From: JAKOUY01 sp037045185
Lineage (GTDB): Bacteria; Actinomycetota; Acidimicrobiia; Acidimicrobiales; Ilumatobacteraceae
Length of the DNA stretch: 64,000 bases
Direction of reading: 5' to 3'
Assembly: GCA_037045185.1 (NCBI GenBank)
Contig: JBAOHQ010000001.1
Location: 186,001-250,000, forward strand
Part shown: piece by piece, positions 18,019 to 27,024 of the stretch
How positions within the stretch are numbered: the stretch's first letter is position 1
How the letters are laid out: each line of letters opens with the position of its first letter
Position numbers and translations under genes: made by a program
Notes under the pieces: model-generated
Seen by the model: the letters and a program-made list of their open reading frames with translations, nothing else
What the model was told of the DNA's origin: nothing
Databases searched by the model: none

Positions 18019-19052
18019 GACGTCGGCGTGACCTTGTGGAGGCCGGAGGGATGATCCGGATCGGCATGCCGCGCCCTCGCCAAGCCCAGGGCGAGCTGCT
18101 GCACGCGGATGGCGTGAACCAGCGGCTGGGCGTGCTCGGGCAGGGCCCCCGGTACCTGGACGTGAGCGATCGACCCGGGCAGCCGGTCACCGACGGTGAC
18201 CACCCGGGCCCCGGCGCCCACCAGGTCGGCAACGATGGACTGGGCATCGGCTGTCACCGCCCCGGTGGCGTGGTGGACCACGACCGCCAGACCGGGCCGC
18301 CTGGACAGCGCATACGGCCCGTGGCGGAAATCCACCGTCGACCACGACAGGTTCGCCGTCGCGCACGTCTCGGTGATCTTCAACGCCGTCTCGGTCGCCA
18401 GCGGGAGCAGATAGCCGCGGCCGAGGTGAACGATGACATCGTCCCCTGCCAGCTGGGCAACGGCCTCGTCGACGCCACCCGGATCGGTGACGGCGTCCTC
18501 CGCGGCGCGCACCACGGACTCGCCGTCGAGGGCGAAGCGGCCGTCGCCGGCCATCACCTGGCCCAGCGCGGCGAACACGGCCAGCGTCGCCGTGAACGTC
18601 TTGGTGGCCGGCACCGCCACCTCCTGACCGGCGTGCAGCGGGATCGTCAATCCGGCAACGCCAGCCAGGTCACTGCCCGGGTCGTTGGTGATGGCCACGG
18701 TGGCGGCACCCAGCTCGGCGTAGCGGCGGGTGGCCGTCACGATCTCGGGCGTCCGGCCGGACTGTGACACCGAGATGGCCAGCACGCCGCGCATGTCCAC
18801 GTCGGCGTGGAACCGGGTGACCAGGCTCGGCGCGGTGGACCACGTGGGCACGCGCAGGGCCTGTTCCAGGAGGTACCGGCCGTACGCCGAGGCGTGATCC
18901 GACGAGCCGCGTGCAGTGATCGCCACGCCGGCGGGCAGGGGGTCGACGAGCGCGCGAACACGTTCACGCCAGGCGGGCACCCCGTCGAGGACGCAGCGGA
19001 TCACCTCCGGCCCCTCGGCCAGCTCGCCGGCCATGGCCGTCCCGAGCGGCAC
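18015..19052 (-). CDS. Double-SIS sugar-phosphate isomerase/deaminase (GlmS C-terminal/AgaS-like)
   Basis: A 345-residue protein with two SIS domains and no glutaminase domain. Sugar-phosphate loops are seen in ITARGSSDHASAYG and AISVSQSGRTPEI, and the second domain has HLGRGYLLPLATETALKITE and VDFRHGPYALS. Such proteins act as aldose-ketose isomerases or glucosamine-6-phosphate deaminases. No nagB is seen in the locus, so this is the best candidate for turning glucosamine-6-phosphate into fructose-6-phosphate plus ammonia. It is 2 bp from the neighbouring SIS gene. Confidence 0.8.
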
Positions 19053-19054
19053 GG

Positions 19055-19843
19055 TCAGGCGCCCATCGAGGCGCGGAACGTGGGGAGGTGACGCTGGTAG
19101 GCGTCGAGCATCCGCTGGCGGTACACCGTGTACACCCGGTCGGTGTCACCGAGGGTGACCCCGGGAATGGTGGGCGAGGCGAACGTGGGCAGCTCCACGC
19201 CGCGCCGCGCCAGGGCCTGGGCCGTGCGGGCGATGAGCTCGTGGGTCAGCGCCATGGCCATCACCGTCGACGAACCCGCCACCGGGCGGCTCCACCCCTC
19301 GACCGGCACGATCGAGTCCTCCACCGGTGAGCAGGTGTCGAGGAAGGCGTCGGCCACGTCGGGCAGGCGCTTGCCGCACGAGTGACTCGACGGTTGGTCA
19401 CGCATCGCCGCGCTCGACACCGCGACGACGAACAGCCCCCGCTCCCGGGCGTACAGGGCGGCGTCGATCCCGGCGGCGTTCCCGCCACTGTGGCTGAACA
19501 CGATCAGGCAGTCGCCGGGGTTCAGCGGCTGCTGATCGAGAAACTTGGCGATGTATCCCTCGGTGCGCTCCAGCCACAACAGCTCACGAACGCCGCCCGT
19601 GCCCAGTACGTCGTGCCACATCAGCCGGGGATCGGTCAGCGGGTTGAACCCGACGTAGCTCCCGTAGCGCGGGAACGCCTCCTGGCACGGCAGCACCGAG
19701 TGCCCGGAGCCGAACAGATGGACGAGGCCACCCGCGGCCAACGTGTCGGCGAAGCGTTCGCTGACGGCGTCGAAGGTGATCTCGTTGACGTGCTCGGCAC
19801 GCTCCAACAGACCGGCGAGGCGGGACAGGTACTGGGTGGTCAT
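19055..19843 (-). CDS. SIS-domain protein (UPF0309-like)
   Basis: A 262-residue single-SIS protein. The sugar-phosphate site is marked by GGLVHLFGSGHSVLPCQEAFPRYG and IVFSHSGGNAAGIDAALYARERG. It resembles UPF0309 proteins, often found next to GntR regulators and sugar ABC transporters, and related in fold to MurQ. A role in handling a phosphorylated amino sugar is inferred from the operon (GntR upstream, a second SIS gene downstream). The specific reaction is unknown. Confidence 0.75.
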   Translation of the reverse strand: MTTQYLSRLAGLLERAEHVNEITFDAVSERFADTLAAGGLVHLFGSGHSVLPCQEAFPRYGSYVGFNPLTDPRLMWHDVLGTGGVRELLWLERTEGYIAKFLDQQPLNPGDCLIVFSHSGGNAAGIDAALYARERGLFVVAVSSAAMRDQPSSHSCGKRLPDVADAFLDTCSPVEDSIVPVEGWSRPVAGSSTVMAMALTHELIARTAQALARRGVELPTFASPTIPGVTLGDTDRVYTVYRQRMLDAYQRHLPTFRASMGA

Positions 19844-19868
19844 GGGTGCTCCTTGCGTGAGATAGGGA

Positions 19869-20657
19869 TTACAGGCGCAGCGTCGAGCGGATCTCGTACC
19901 GGTCGCCGCGCATGGTGGAGGTGGTCACTTCGAACGGGCCGCGCTCGTCGCTGGTGATGCGCGTCACCATGAACACGGGCACGCCCCGCTTGACATGCAG
20001 GAGCAGGGCGGCCTCGGAACCGGCCGTGGCGACGCGGTAGGTCTCGTCGGCGACGACGGGCGTGATCCCGTAGCGCTCCCGCAGGACGTCGTACAGCGAG
20101 CTGTCGCCCAGCGTCTCGGCGTCGAGACCGGGGACCCGATCCAGCCGCAGGTGCGCGGTCTGCACACCGATGGGCTCACCGTCGCCGAGGCGCAGGCGGC
20201 GGACCTGCATGACCGGCGCATCGCCGTCGATCTCCAGCGCGTCGGCCACGGTGCGGCTGGCCGGTGCCACGCCAACGCCCAGCAGCGTGGTGGTCGCAAC
20301 CATCCCCAGCGCAGCCATCTCCTCGGTGAAGCTGGTCAGGCCGCGGGCCCCGGCCACCAGCCGGGCCGAGCGGACGAACGTCCCCCGGCCGTGCTCACGC
20401 CGGAGCAGGCCCTGATTCACCAGGTTGGCCAGGGCGTGGCGGATGGTGATGCGGCTCACCCCGAGCTGGACGCACAGGGCCTCCTCACCAGGCAGCTGCG
20501 AACCCGGCGCCCACGCGCCCGAGGTGATCGCCTCGCGGATCGACTGCTCCACCTGGTGCCACAGCGGCTCGGGCCGGCGGCGGTTGGGCCGGCTGATGGG
20601 CCTGGCGTCGAACGTGGCGAGCGGGACTGCCACCAGGGGCGGCGTGACGGCTGTCAT
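19869..20657 (-). CDS. GntR/HutC-family regulator with UTRA domain (NagR/DasR-like)
   Basis: A 262-residue regulator. The winged helix (about residues 25-95) has EPLWHQVEQSIREAI, LPGEEALCVQLGVSRITIR and REHGRGTFV. The UTRA ligand domain begins at about residue 105 and has VRRLRLGDGEPIGVQTAHL. The ATG at 20657 overlaps the ROK kinase stop (ATGA), so it is preferred to an in-frame start 15 bp upstream. DasR/NagR-type regulators answer to GlcNAc-6-phosphate or GlcN-6-phosphate and repress uptake genes; the same is inferred here. Confidence 0.88.
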   Translation of the reverse strand: MTAVTPPLVAVPLATFDARPISRPNRRRPEPLWHQVEQSIREAITSGAWAPGSQLPGEEALCVQLGVSRITIRHALANLVNQGLLRREHGRGTFVRSARLVAGARGLTSFTEEMAALGMVATTTLLGVGVAPASRTVADALEIDGDAPVMQVRRLRLGDGEPIGVQTAHLRLDRVPGLDAETLGDSSLYDVLRERYGITPVVADETYRVATAGSEAALLLHVKRGVPVFMVTRITSDERGPFEVTTSTMRGDRYEIRSTLRL

Positions 20658-21574
20658 CGGTTGACCTCCCACCAGGTCGTGGTTGTGCGCGCCGCCAGCA
20701 GGGCGCCGCGCAGGCTGGCACCGCTGCCGAAGTGCGCGGCGGCGACGGGCACCTGACGCAGGTGCGCGGGCAGCTGGCGCTCCATGGCCTCGCGCAGCGC
20801 TGGCATCACGACGTCGAGCGCGTCGGCCAGTCCCCCGGACACCAGCACGAGCTGCGGATCGAGCAACGCCACCGCGCCGGCGAGCACCGTCCCCAGGGTG
20901 GCGCCGAGGCGCGCCAGCTCGCCAGCGGCCGTCCGGTCACCACCGCGGGCCGCGCCGACGACCTCGGCCCCAGACTTCGGCGGATCCCAGCGGGCGCCCA
21001 CCCGGTCGAGTGCGCTCCCGGAGGCATGCCGCTCCAGCCACCCGTGCACGGCATCGCCGCTGTCGTCGGGGTCAGCGCAGGCCCAGCCGAACGAGGCCGC
21101 TGCGCCGCGGCTGCCACGGACGATCGAGCCGCCGGCCAGCACCGCCGAACCGATCCCGGTGCCGATGGCCAGCAGGATCACGTCGGTCATCCGCGCCGCC
21201 GCCCCCCATCGGGCCTCGGCCAGCAGGGCCAGGTGGGCGTCGTTGCCCACGGCGACTGGCATCGCCTCCGTGGTCGCGGCCCGGACCTCGGCCGCCAGAT
21301 CGACGCCGTCGAGGTAGGCCAGGTTCGGTACCCAGCGGCACGTCGTCGCCTCGACCAGCCCGGGAATGGCGATCCCGACACCGCCCAGGCTCTGCGCGCC
21401 GAGGCGTCCGATGACGTCACGCAGCTCCTCCAGCGAACGCGGCGCCGGACCGCTGGTGACCCCGGCGGACCCGGTGGGCAGCGGGGGGCCAGTCGGATCG
21501 TGCACGGCGACGCGGATGTTGGTACCACCGAGATCGATGCCGGCGACGGGCGCCAGGCGAGGCACAGCGCTCAT
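20654..21574 (-). CDS. ROK-family sugar kinase lacking the zinc motif
   Basis: A 306-residue kinase. The ATP phosphate loop GIDLGGTNIRVAVHD is at the N-terminus and the catalytic Asp is in VGNDAHLALLAEARWG. Most ROK kinases have a CxCGxxGCxE zinc motif and a GH zinc ligand; here this region reads GSRGAAASFGWACADPDDSGD and then HGWLERHASGSAL, with the cysteines missing. The likely reaction is phosphorylation of an imported amino sugar such as GlcNAc, inferred from nagA and the transporter. It overlaps the genes on both sides by ATGA. Confidence 0.82.
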   Translation of the reverse strand: MSAVPRLAPVAGIDLGGTNIRVAVHDPTGPPLPTGSAGVTSGPAPRSLEELRDVIGRLGAQSLGGVGIAIPGLVEATTCRWVPNLAYLDGVDLAAEVRAATTEAMPVAVGNDAHLALLAEARWGAAARMTDVILLAIGTGIGSAVLAGGSIVRGSRGAAASFGWACADPDDSGDAVHGWLERHASGSALDRVGARWDPPKSGAEVVGAARGGDRTAAGELARLGATLGTVLAGAVALLDPQLVLVSGGLADALDVVMPALREAMERQLPAHLRQVPVAAAHFGSGASLRGALLAARTTTTWWEVNR

Positions 21575-22419
21575 CCGGACAACCCCGTCCTGGCGATGGT
21601 GCGCACGAAGTACCGCTGCAGGACGGCGAACAGCACGAGCGGAGGCAGCACGGCGAGCGCCGCGCCGGCCATCACCTGGTTGGTGTTCTGCGCCGAGCGG
21701 GTGTAGCTGAGCAGGCGGCCGAGGCTGAGCACGATGGGGTACTGGTCGGTGTTGCCCTGCAGCACGGTGAGCGGCCACAGGTAGCTGTTCCAGTGGTAGA
21801 CGAAGGCGAACAGCGTCAGGGCCGCCAGGGCCGGGGTGACCGTCGGCGCCACCACCCGGAACAGGATCCTCAGTTCGGAGGCGCCGTCCAGCCGGGCGGC
21901 CTCGATCAACTCGTCCGGCACACCCTTGATGAACTGGCGCATCAGGAAGATGCCGAAGGCGTTGGCCAGGTTCGGCACGATGACGCCGATCAGCCGGCCG
22001 TCGAATCCCATCCAGCCCACCATCCGGTACAGCGGGATCAGCGTGACGATCGGCGGGAGGAACATGGTTGCCACGACGAGGGCGAAGATCGCGTTCCGGC
22101 CGCGGAACTGGTACTTGGCGAACACGTACCCGGCCATCAGGCTGGTGACGAGGATCCCGAGCGTCGTCACCCCGGCGATGATCGCCGAGTTGCGGAAGCT
22201 CCTGGCGACGCCCACCACGTCGGCCACGGTGCGGTAGGCCGCCAGGGACGGTTTGGCCGGGAACCACACCGGCGGGGTGCGCATCGACTCGGCGGGCGTC
22301 TTCACACTGCTCAGTACCATCCACACCAGCGGGAACGCGACCGCGACGCAGCAGGCGACCAGCACCGTTCCCAACCCCCAACTGCGCAGCCAGCCGTGGC
22401 GCGCCGAGCGCGGCCTCAT
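21571..22419 (-). CDS. Carbohydrate ABC transporter permease (MalG/CUT1 type)
   Basis: A 282-residue protein with six predicted membrane segments. The EAA loop that docks with the ATPase reads EAARLDGASELRILFRVVAP. The ATG at 22419 overlaps the stop of the first permease (ATGA). A much longer open frame extends upstream but is antisense-type shadow over the other permease. It belongs to the binding protein-permease-permease-kinase-GntR-SIS-SIS-ATPase operon. Confidence 0.9.
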   Translation of the reverse strand: MRPRSARHGWLRSWGLGTVLVACCVAVAFPLVWMVLSSVKTPAESMRTPPVWFPAKPSLAAYRTVADVVGVARSFRNSAIIAGVTTLGILVTSLMAGYVFAKYQFRGRNAIFALVVATMFLPPIVTLIPLYRMVGWMGFDGRLIGVIVPNLANAFGIFLMRQFIKGVPDELIEAARLDGASELRILFRVVAPTVTPALAALTLFAFVYHWNSYLWPLTVLQGNTDQYPIVLSLGRLLSYTRSAQNTNQVMAGAALAVLPPLVLFAVLQRYFVRTIARTGLSG

Positions 22420-23324
22420 GCGTCGTACCCCCGGCGATTGATGGCGAACACCAGGCTCACCGCGGCAACCAGCGCCAGGAGCAACGACACCGCCATCGCC
22501 GAGCCCAAGCCTCCTTGAGATCGCTCGATACCGACCCGGCGGATGTGGTAGGTCAACACGTTGGTCGACCCGACGGGTCCACCCTGGGTCAGCGCAGCCA
22601 CCGGCTCGAACACCTGGATGGCGTTGATCAGGGCGATGACCACGTTGAACAGCAGTGTCCGGCGCAGCAGCGGCAGGGTGATGCGCCACAGCAGGCGCGG
22701 GCCGCGGGCCCCGTCGAGCGCTGCCGCCTCGTAGACACTGTCGGGGATCTGCGTCAGGCCGGCCACCACCAGCACGGTGAAGTAGCCGACCTGCTGCCAC
22801 ACGTTGAGCAGCACCAGCGAGCGCAGGGCCGTCTCGGGCGACGACAGCCACTTCTGGCGATCGGCGCCGAGCCACTGCAGGATCTGGTTGAACGGCCCCT
22901 CGCTGGGCGAGTACAGCTTCGACCACACCAGCGCCACCGCGATGGTGGGCACCATGTAGGTGCTGAACAGCAGGGCACGCAGCACGCCGCTGCCGCGGAT
23001 CGCCACGCGGTGGATGAACAGACCGAACGCCACCGACAGGGGCAGGATCAGCAGGATCGACCACCCGGCGTACGTGAAGGTGTTGCGCAACGCCTGGCGG
23101 AAGTCCCGGCCCACCGGACCATCGGCCAGGAGCTGGCGGTAGTTGGCCAATCCGGTGAATCGCGCCGAACCGAACGGAGTCTGGGTCGACCAGTTGTGAA
23201 ACGACAACCAGATCGTCAGGCCGATGGGCACCAGCACGAACGTGGTGAGCAGCCCGACGCTGGGGAGCAGGTACGCCACGGTCCAGCCGTACTGCCGGCC
23301 GAGTCGAGCGTGGCGACGTCCCAT
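22416..23324 (-). CDS. Carbohydrate ABC transporter permease (MalF/CUT1 type)
   Basis: A 302-residue permease. It begins with a basic stretch and a first membrane segment (VAYLLPSVGLLTTFVLVPIG) and has the EAA loop EAAALDGARGPRLLWRITLP. It forms a heterodimeric channel with the following permease. It lies 68 bp downstream of the binding-protein gene on the same strand. Confidence 0.9.
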   Translation of the reverse strand: MGRRHARLGRQYGWTVAYLLPSVGLLTTFVLVPIGLTIWLSFHNWSTQTPFGSARFTGLANYRQLLADGPVGRDFRQALRNTFTYAGWSILLILPLSVAFGLFIHRVAIRGSGVLRALLFSTYMVPTIAVALVWSKLYSPSEGPFNQILQWLGADRQKWLSSPETALRSLVLLNVWQQVGYFTVLVVAGLTQIPDSVYEAAALDGARGPRLLWRITLPLLRRTLLFNVVIALINAIQVFEPVAALTQGGPVGSTNVLTYHIRRVGIERSQGGLGSAMAVSLLLALVAAVSLVFAINRRGYDA

Positions 23325-23392
23325 GAGCGCATCATCCCCTACGCGGGGCCGGCACGAGGGGGATTCGTGCCGACCCCGGCGTCATGGGATCG

Positions 23393-24775
23393 TCAGCCGC
23401 TGGTGGTCCCAGCGGTGGTGCCGGCCGTGGTGGCCCCACCAGGGTTGGCCTGCTCGAGGATCGACACGGCATCGGACTGCGCGGTCGCCTGGGCGTCTGC
23501 CGCGCTGGCCTGGCCGAACTCGATGGCCTCGATCTGCTTCTGCAGGGCCTCGGTGAACTCCTGCCCTCCGAGCACGATCGGGAACGGCTTGGCGTTGGCC
23601 AGTTCCTTGACGTAGCCCTCCATGAACGGGCGGGTCAGCTTCGTCGAGTAGGCGGCGACGTCCGACGTGCGCGACGGCAGGATGCCCATCGACTGCAGGA
23701 TGTCGGCCATGGCCGAGGCGCCGTCCTTGCCCGACGTCGGTCCGTTCAACCAGGTGAGGAAGTCCCATGCCGCGGCCTGCTCGGCCGCGCTGGCCTTGGC
23801 GCTGACCACTGTCATCCACGAGTACGAGATGGAATGCGCGCCGTCACCGCTCGGGCCGACCGGGATCGGGGCGGTGCCGATGTCGGCGAGGGTGTCGTCA
23901 CCCATGCCGGCCTTCAGTGCCGACTCCCACCAGTTGGCCATGATGATCATTCCCGTCTTGCCCGAGACGAAGTTGTCCAGGAACGGGCCGGCCGTGTTGG
24001 CGTCCGCCGTCCCCATGGTGGGATCGGTCACCTTGACCCCGGACACCAGGTTCTCGATGAGCGCGAACGTCTCCGTGGCCTGCTTGCTGTCCAGCGTGGG
24101 CTTGCCGTCGGTGATCAACGATCCACCGTTGGACGCCAGCAGGGACGCGAACGGGTGCACCACGCCGGCCGCCCACGAGTTGATCAGCCCGAAGCCCTGC
24201 TGGGTGATGGTGTCGCCGTCGCGCTTGGTGAGCTTCTCGGCGGCCGCGATCAGTTCGTCCCAGGTCTTCGGCGGGGCGGTGATGCCGGCCTCGGTGAACA
24301 GCTTCTTGTTGTAGTTCAGCGAGTACAGGTCGATCTCGTTCGGCACGCCGTAGACGGATCCGGCCACTGTGGCCGCCGAGGCGGTGCTGGCGCCCCAGTT
24401 CGTGGTGACGTCGGTTGCCACGGCGTCGGGGGCCGGGGCGACGATGCCGTCGCGCACCAGTTCCGGCAACCACAGGTCGTAGATCCCGGCGATGGTCGGC
24501 GCTGCCGACCCGCCGGCCTGGGCCCGGACCGTGGTGAGCAGGTCACCGAAGGGCACGGCCTTGATCTCGACCGTCACGTTCGGATGGTCCTTGTGGTAGG
24601 CGTCCACGGACGCCTGCAACAGGGCCACGGTGTCGGGCCCCCAGTGCGTCAGGAACGAAATCGTGACCGGCTCGGCACTTGCCGGCGTGGTCGCCGAGGC
24701 GACCCCTCCCGCAAGGGCCAGACCGGCCGCCAGGACGCCAGCAGCGAGTGCCCGCCCTCGACGAAACATGGTCAT
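23393..24775 (-). CDS. Extracellular sugar-binding protein (CUT1, family 1)
   Basis: A 460-residue secreted binding protein. The leader MTMFRRGRALAAGVLAAGLALAG is followed by an Ala-rich stretch that looks like a signal peptidase I site near ASA-EP; there is no clear lipobox cysteine. The mature part has ISFLTHWGPDTVALLQASVDAYHK and IIMANWWESALK, typical of the family. ATG 24775 lies a few bases after AGGGGAG; a second ATG 6 bp downstream has better spacing. The protein ends in a TTAGTTAGTTSG tail. First gene of the operon, divergent from nagA. Confidence 0.9.
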   Translation of the reverse strand: MTMFRRGRALAAGVLAAGLALAGGVASATTPASAEPVTISFLTHWGPDTVALLQASVDAYHKDHPNVTVEIKAVPFGDLLTTVRAQAGGSAAPTIAGIYDLWLPELVRDGIVAPAPDAVATDVTTNWGASTASAATVAGSVYGVPNEIDLYSLNYNKKLFTEAGITAPPKTWDELIAAAEKLTKRDGDTITQQGFGLINSWAAGVVHPFASLLASNGGSLITDGKPTLDSKQATETFALIENLVSGVKVTDPTMGTADANTAGPFLDNFVSGKTGMIIMANWWESALKAGMGDDTLADIGTAPIPVGPSGDGAHSISYSWMTVVSAKASAAEQAAAWDFLTWLNGPTSGKDGASAMADILQSMGILPSRTSDVAAYSTKLTRPFMEGYVKELANAKPFPIVLGGQEFTEALQKQIEAIEFGQASAADAQATAQSDAVSILEQANPGGATTAGTTAGTTSG

Positions 24776-24824
24776 GGTCTCCCCTTTCCGTACGACCGCC
24801 ACTCCGCGGTCAGCCGTACCCTAA

Positions 24825-24845
24825 TGATGACAGGATGTTATATCA
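24825..24845. promoter_or_regulatory. Candidate GntR operator between the transport operon and nagA
   Basis: Imperfect palindrome TGATGACA-GGA-TGTTATATCA in the only AT-rich part of the 96-bp divergent gap. It lies 27 bp before the nagA start and 50 bp before the binding-protein start. HutC-subfamily regulators bind short AT-containing palindromes in such positions. A second inverted repeat (GACCGC / GCGGTC) lies at about 24794-24812. Confidence 0.4.
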
Positions 24846-24871
24846 AGTTGTCGAGCTCTAGGATGCGCGCC

Positions 24872-25960
24872 ATGACCACCACACAGACGATCGTCGCCGA
24901 TCGGGCACTCGTGGACGGACGCTGGGCCGGGCCGGTGTCCGTCGATGTCGGCGACGGCCTGGTCAAGCGGATCTCCCCGGCGCCCGGCGACACCGAGGCC
25001 GTGACGCTCACCGCGGGGATGATCGACCTGCAGGTCAACGGGGTCGGACCCATCAACCTGGTGGACGCCGACGACGCCGGGTGGTCGGCGGTGGCGACGA
25101 CCCTGGCGCGCCACGGGGTCACCGCGTTCTGCCCCACGGCGATCTCCGCCGACCTGGCAACGATGGCCGGGTTCGTCGCGGCCGTCCGTCATGCCCGCGA
25201 CCATCTGGCCGGGCGCGCCGTGGCCCAACCGGGTGGCGCACATCTGGAGGGCCCGTTCCTGTCCGACCGCCGCGCCGGCGCGCACTCGCGGGCGGTGCTG
25301 CGCAGCCCCACGAGCGGCGATGTCGCCGGCCTGCTGCGCGCTGCCGGTACGGACGGCGCCCTGGCGATGGTCACGCTGGCGCCGGAACTGCCGGGCGCGC
25401 TGGAGGCCATCGCCCAGCTGGTCGCAGCCGGGGTGCGGGTGTCGATCGGGCATACCGACGCCACCGCCGACCAAGTCGGTACCGCTGCCGCCGCCGGGGC
25501 GACGCTGGTGACCCACTTGTACAACGCCCAGCGGCCACTCCACCACCGCGAACCCGGCGTGGTCGGCCAGGCGCTGGTCGACGAGCGCTTGACCCTCGGC
25601 CTGATCGCCGACCTGCACCACGTGGCACCCGGCGCGCTGCGCCTGGCCTTCGCGGCCGCGGGCAGCCGCATCGCCGTCGTGTCCGACGCCGTCACCGCCG
25701 CAGACCAGACCGCTCCCCCGCGCCTGGCCGACGGAACGCTGGCCGGCGCGGTGGCCGTGCTGGACGAGTCGGTGCGCAACCTGATCGGGCTGGGTCTCGA
25801 TCCGGCTCTCGTCCTGCGGGCCGTCACCGCCACGCCGGCGAGGGCGTTGGGGCGCGCCGACATCGGGCAGGTGCGTGTCGGCTGCCGAGCCGACCTGGTG
25901 GCCTGGACGGCCGACTGGCGGGTTGCCCGGGTGTGGGTCGGCGGGCGGGTGGTGGGCTGA
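24872..25960 (+). CDS. nagA: N-acetylglucosamine-6-phosphate deacetylase
   Basis: A 362-residue amidohydrolase. Metal and substrate motifs are seen in order: GMIDLQVNG (in place of the common DxHxHG), GAHLEGPFLSDRRAGAH, VSIGHTDATADQ, THLYNAQRPLHHREPG, ADLHHV and the catalytic Asp in VVSDAVTAA. It removes acetate from GlcNAc-6-phosphate. ATG 24872 is chosen; another ATG lies 9 bp upstream in frame. It is divergent from the sugar transport operon and ends in a hairpin that includes its stop codon. Confidence 0.92.
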   Translation: MTTTQTIVADRALVDGRWAGPVSVDVGDGLVKRISPAPGDTEAVTLTAGMIDLQVNGVGPINLVDADDAGWSAVATTLARHGVTAFCPTAISADLATMAGFVAAVRHARDHLAGRAVAQPGGAHLEGPFLSDRRAGAHSRAVLRSPTSGDVAGLLRAAGTDGALAMVTLAPELPGALEAIAQLVAAGVRVSIGHTDATADQVGTAAAAGATLVTHLYNAQRPLHHREPGVVGQALVDERLTLGLIADLHHVAPGALRLAFAAAGSRIAVVSDAVTAADQTAPPRLADGTLAGAVAVLDESVRNLIGLGLDPALVLRAVTATPARALGRADIGQVRVGCRADLVAWTADWRVARVWVGGRVVG

Positions 25961-25974
25961 GGCCCACCACCCGC
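25945..25974. terminator. Strong hairpin between convergent nagA and the Rieske gene
   Basis: GCGGGTGGTGGGC and GCCCACCACCCGC form a perfect 13-bp stem with the loop TGAG; the nagA stop codon is in the loop. It is symmetrical and placed to serve both converging genes. Confidence 0.85.
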
Positions 25975-25992
25975 GTCAGCCCAGCAGTGCCG

Positions 25993-26997
25993 TCAGTCGA
26001 TGTCGCCCACCGCGGTGCGGACCAGGCGGTGGAAGACCTCCAGGCCGTACTCCCACTTCGGGCTCAGCACGCCCACGTCGTACGTGCCGGCGTCGAGGTT
26101 GCGCTGGACGTGCTCGCACACCCTGGCGTCCTCGTCGGCGACCTCCTCGCTGAACTTCACCGTCTCCTCCACGTTCCCGGCGTCGTCGGCGAAGAAGTAC
26201 TCGAAGATCAGTTCCGTCTGGCCGTGCCCACGGGGCAGCCACCGCTCGACGGCGAACCCGCCGGGGAAGATGTCGAAGGCGAAGGTGGGCCAGAAGTAGC
26301 CGAACACACCGAAGGTGCTCTCGTCACGCGGTGGCATGACGTGGATGTTCCAGCGGTCGTCGCCTTTGAACTGCACCTCGTAGTGCAGCGCATCGGCGTC
26401 ACGGCTCATCGCCGGATGCACCGTGGGCAGGTGGTACCCCTCGAGAAAGTTGTCGCCATACGTCTTCCAGTTGCAGGCCACGGCACGCGTGGACTTGCTG
26501 TGGAAGGTGTACGACTCGATCGGGTACTGCTCGATCTCGGCGGGGAACGCCGCCAGCCACTCGTGGAGTGGGGCGACGTGGGGGTTCAGGCAGACGAACA
26601 CCATCCCCCGGAATGACCCCACCTGGATAGGCGTGAGGTCCATGTTGTCTGGAGCAGGGCAGCCGAAATCGCGTGCGTTGCGCAACGTCCCATCCGTATT
26701 GAAGGCCCAGCCGTGGTACCGGCACACCATGTTCGGACGGCAACCACTGCCCTCCCACACGATGGGGCCTGCGCGATGAGGACACAGGTTGTAGAACCCG
26801 CGTAGCTCGCCATCGTCACCACGGCGGATGAAGATGGGCCAGCCGGCCAGGTTCTCGGTGACGTAGTCACCGTTGTTGCGAAGCTGGAAGTCGTACGCGA
26901 CGTGCACCCAGCTGGAGCCGAAGATCGGCCAACGCTCACGTTCGAACACCCCTGGGTCGGTATACCAGCGAGCCGGCAGGGTGGTGGAAAGTGACAT
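25993..26997 (-). CDS. Rieske non-haem iron oxygenase alpha subunit (quaternary-amine-oxygenase-like)
   Basis: A 334-residue oxygenase component. The Rieske [2Fe-2S] ligands are Cys72, His74 (LCPHRAG) and Cys92, His95 (VCRYHGW). The mononuclear iron site has His189 and His194 in LEGYHLPTVHP, with the third ligand probably the Asp in EDARVCEH. The residue that bridges subunits electronically is Glu186 (LEGYH), where most ring-hydroxylating dioxygenases have Asp; Glu is known from carnitine monooxygenase. It is shorter than typical alpha subunits. No reductase or ferredoxin gene is adjacent, so electron donors must come from elsewhere. Confidence 0.85.
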   Translation of the reverse strand: MSLSTTLPARWYTDPGVFERERWPIFGSSWVHVAYDFQLRNNGDYVTENLAGWPIFIRRGDDGELRGFYNLCPHRAGPIVWEGSGCRPNMVCRYHGWAFNTDGTLRNARDFGCPAPDNMDLTPIQVGSFRGMVFVCLNPHVAPLHEWLAAFPAEIEQYPIESYTFHSKSTRAVACNWKTYGDNFLEGYHLPTVHPAMSRDADALHYEVQFKGDDRWNIHVMPPRDESTFGVFGYFWPTFAFDIFPGGFAVERWLPRGHGQTELIFEYFFADDAGNVEETVKFSEEVADEDARVCEHVQRNLDAGTYDVGVLSPKWEYGLEVFHRLVRTAVGDID

Positions 26998-27024
26998 AGA
27001 GGCCCAGTGTACGAGGCCTCGGGG

